Positions 4,845-6,238 of a stretch of DNA of 6,238 bases are shown here, piece by piece (positions within the stretch are counted from its first letter, which is position 1; each line of letters starts with the position of its first letter). The DNA is taken from the NCBI GenBank assembly GCA_027038095.1, contig JALVYA010000223.1:1-6238 (forward strand), written 5' to 3'. Made by a program: the position numbers and the translations under genes. Below the pieces are notes generated by a model. That model had not been told where the DNA came from and made no database searches. It saw nothing but the letters and a program-made list of their open reading frames with translations. The stretch comes from Archaeoglobaceae archaeon. GTDB taxonomy: Archaea; Halobacteriota; Archaeoglobi; Archaeoglobales; Archaeoglobaceae.

Positions 4845-6238
4845 ATGCTCGAGAAAGAATACCTTGACATCGATTACCTCAGGGAGAGAGGCTTCGTCAG
4901 AAAAAGGTGCGTTAAGTGCGGAAAGCACTTCTGGACACTTGACGAAAGCAGAGAGATCTGTGGAGATCCGCCGTGTGAGAGTTACGGATTCATAGGAAAT
5001 CCGGTTTTCAAAAAGAAGTTTACGCTTGATGAAATGAGGGAACACTACCTCTCCTTTTTTGAGAAGAGAGGACACACCCGCGTGGACAGGTATCCCGTCG
5101 TTGCGAGGTGGAGGGACGACATATACCTGACGATAGCGTCGATAGCGGACTTTCAGCCTTTCGTAACTTCTGGAGTGGCTCCTCCTCCTGCAAACCCGCT
5201 CACGATATCCCAGCCGTGTATAAGGATGGACGATCTGGACAGCGTTGGAAAAACAGGCAGACACCTGACGCTTTTCGAAATGATGGCGCACCACGCCTTT
5301 AACAGCAAAGAGGAGGAAATTTACTGGAAAAGCGAAACCGTACAGTACTGCACGGAGCTGCTCGAAGAGCTGGGAGTGAGGCCTGAAAGCATAGTTTACA
5401 AGGAGGAACCCTGGGCCGGTGGGGGAAACGCCGGACCGTGTCTCGAAGCCATAGTCAGCGGTATAGAGCTCGCCACCCTTGTTTTCATGAATCTGGTTGC
5501 CGACGAAAACGGCACCATCGAGATAAAGGGAGAGAAGTACAGAAAAATGGACAGGTACATAGTCGATACGGGTTACGGACTGGAGAGGTTCGTCTGGGCG
5601 AGTCAGGGAACGCCAACGGTTTACGACGCCATATTTCCGTCAGTTCTCGACGCTATAGAGGAAAACAGCAGTGTCGAGCTGTCCCGCAAAGACGAGGATG
5701 TGTCTGAAATCGTGGCGGAGAGCTCCAGACTGGCAGGCGTCATGGGGTCTCTGAAGGGTAAGGCTCTGGAGGAGTTCAGGATAAAAACGGCTGAAAAACT
5801 GGGAATTGACGTGGAAAAGCTGCTGAAGGTGGTTGCACCTCTGGAAAAAATTTACGCTCTTGCCGACCACACGAGAGCCATACTGTTCATGCTCGGAGAC
5901 GGTCTGGTTCCGTCCAACGCGGGAGGAGGTTACCTGGCGAGGCTGATGATAAGAAGGGCGATAAGGCTTGCCGAAGAGCTGGAGCTGACTCTCTCTCTGT
6001 TCGACCTCGTCGAGATGCACAGAAAGCTGATGAAAAACTTCAGCTTCGACGTTTCAATGGATACGGTACAGGAAATACTCGAACTCGAGGAAAAGAGGTA
6101 TCGCTCGACGATAGAAAAGGGAATAAGAATGGTGGAAAGGATAGTGTCCAGAAAGAAGAAGCTGGACGTCGACGACCTCGTGGAACTGTACGATTCTCAC
6201 GGCGTGCCGGCAGAAATAGCGGTAAAAATTGCGAAGGA
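4845..6238 (+). CDS. alaS: Alanyl-tRNA synthetase, archaeal type (N-terminal part, cut by window end)
   Basis: Charges tRNA-Ala with alanine (class II synthetase). The open frame gives 464 residues and runs off the window without a stop; the family is about 900 residues long, so roughly half is seen. The N-terminal extension has four cysteines, C22, C25, C39 and C44, in the pattern CVKCGKHFW then CGDPPC, typical of archaeal enzymes and probably zinc-binding. Class II motif 2 lies at about 123-147 with QPCIRMDDLDSVGKTGRH and LTLFEMM. The alanine-site signatures EPWAGGGNAGPCLE (188-201) and motif 3 DTGYGLERFVW (241-251) follow. The tRNA-recognition region begins with DHTRAILFMLGDGLVPSNAG (341-360) and continues with GGYLARLMIRRAIR. 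The editing domain and C-terminal oligomerisation domain must lie beyond the edge. The ATG at 4845 has an AGGTG five bases upstream. The gene is divergent from dapB. No frameshift or internal stop is present. Confidence 0.97.
   Translation, partial: MLEKEYLDIDYLRERGFVRKRCVKCGKHFWTLDESREICGDPPCESYGFIGNPVFKKKFTLDEMREHYLSFFEKRGHTRVDRYPVVARWRDDIYLTIASIADFQPFVTSGVAPPPANPLTISQPCIRMDDLDSVGKTGRHLTLFEMMAHHAFNSKEEEIYWKSETVQYCTELLEELGVRPESIVYKEEPWAGGGNAGPCLEAIVSGIELATLVFMNLVADENGTIEIKGEKYRKMDRYIVDTGYGLERFVWASQGTPTVYDAIFPSVLDAIEENSSVELSRKDEDVSEIVAESSRLAGVMGSLKGKALEEFRIKTAEKLGIDVEKLLKVVAPLEKIYALADHTRAILFMLGDGLVPSNAGGGYLARLMIRRAIRLAEELELTLSLFDLVEMHRKLMKNFSFDVSMDTVQEILELEEKRYRSTIEKGIRMVERIVSRKKKLDVDDLVELYDSHGVPAEIAVKIAK

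Noticed and set aside
4770..5294. Open frame of 174 residues on the minus strand
   Set aside because: It is antisense to the N-terminal catalytic part of alaS, whose class II motifs are intact; the frame carries no motif of its own.
5640..6020. Open frame of 126 residues on the minus strand
   Set aside because: Antisense to alaS; Gln- and His-rich translation typical of a shadow frame.

Overview
The window looks like chromosomal DNA from a euryarchaeon, most likely a thermophile of the Archaeoglobales type. The archaeal assignment rests on an archaeal-type riboflavin synthase (RibC, unlike the bacterial RibE), an alanyl-tRNA synthetase with the archaeal N-terminal four-cysteine extension, a small archaeal TOPRIM protein, an archaeal kinase-like protein of the COG2112 type, and promoters that look like BRE/TATA elements about 25-30 bases before start codons. 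Arginine AGG/AGA and isoleucine ATA codons are frequent and the proteins are rich in Lys, Glu and Arg. The order-level guess is inference only. No mobile element, CRISPR array, tRNA or rRNA is visible.

Layout: (1) 39-614, minus: a small atypical Ser/Thr kinase-like protein. It is divergent from (2) ribC at 673-1134, plus. The two start codons lie exactly symmetrically about a near-palindromic A/T element at 637-651 that could be a shared promoter. (3) 1153-3090, minus: a fused ChlI-ChlD-type metal chelatase (AAA+ ATPase plus von Willebrand A domain), convergent with ribC with only 18 bases between. (4) An AT-rich 114-base leader and intergenic region (3091-3204) with a TATA-like box and a tandem TTAACATA repeat. 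(5) A minus-strand cluster read dapB (4712-3936), then a UPF0235/DUF167 protein (3914-3618), then a TOPRIM protein (3621-3205), with a 21-base gap and a 4-base GTGA overlap. (6) alaS on the plus strand from 4845, divergent from dapB and cut by the window end after 464 codons.

The genes are mostly housekeeping: riboflavin, tetrapyrrole metal insertion (probably cobalt for cobamides), lysine/diaminopimelate, and tRNA charging. The least understood parts are the DUF167-TOPRIM gene pair and the kinase-like gene. For three genes (kinase, chelatase, dapB) the longest open frame runs upstream past a likely promoter, so I chose shorter starts. I found nothing I would call a clearly new system; the best leads are the symmetric divergent promoter and the translationally coupled DUF167-TOPRIM pair.
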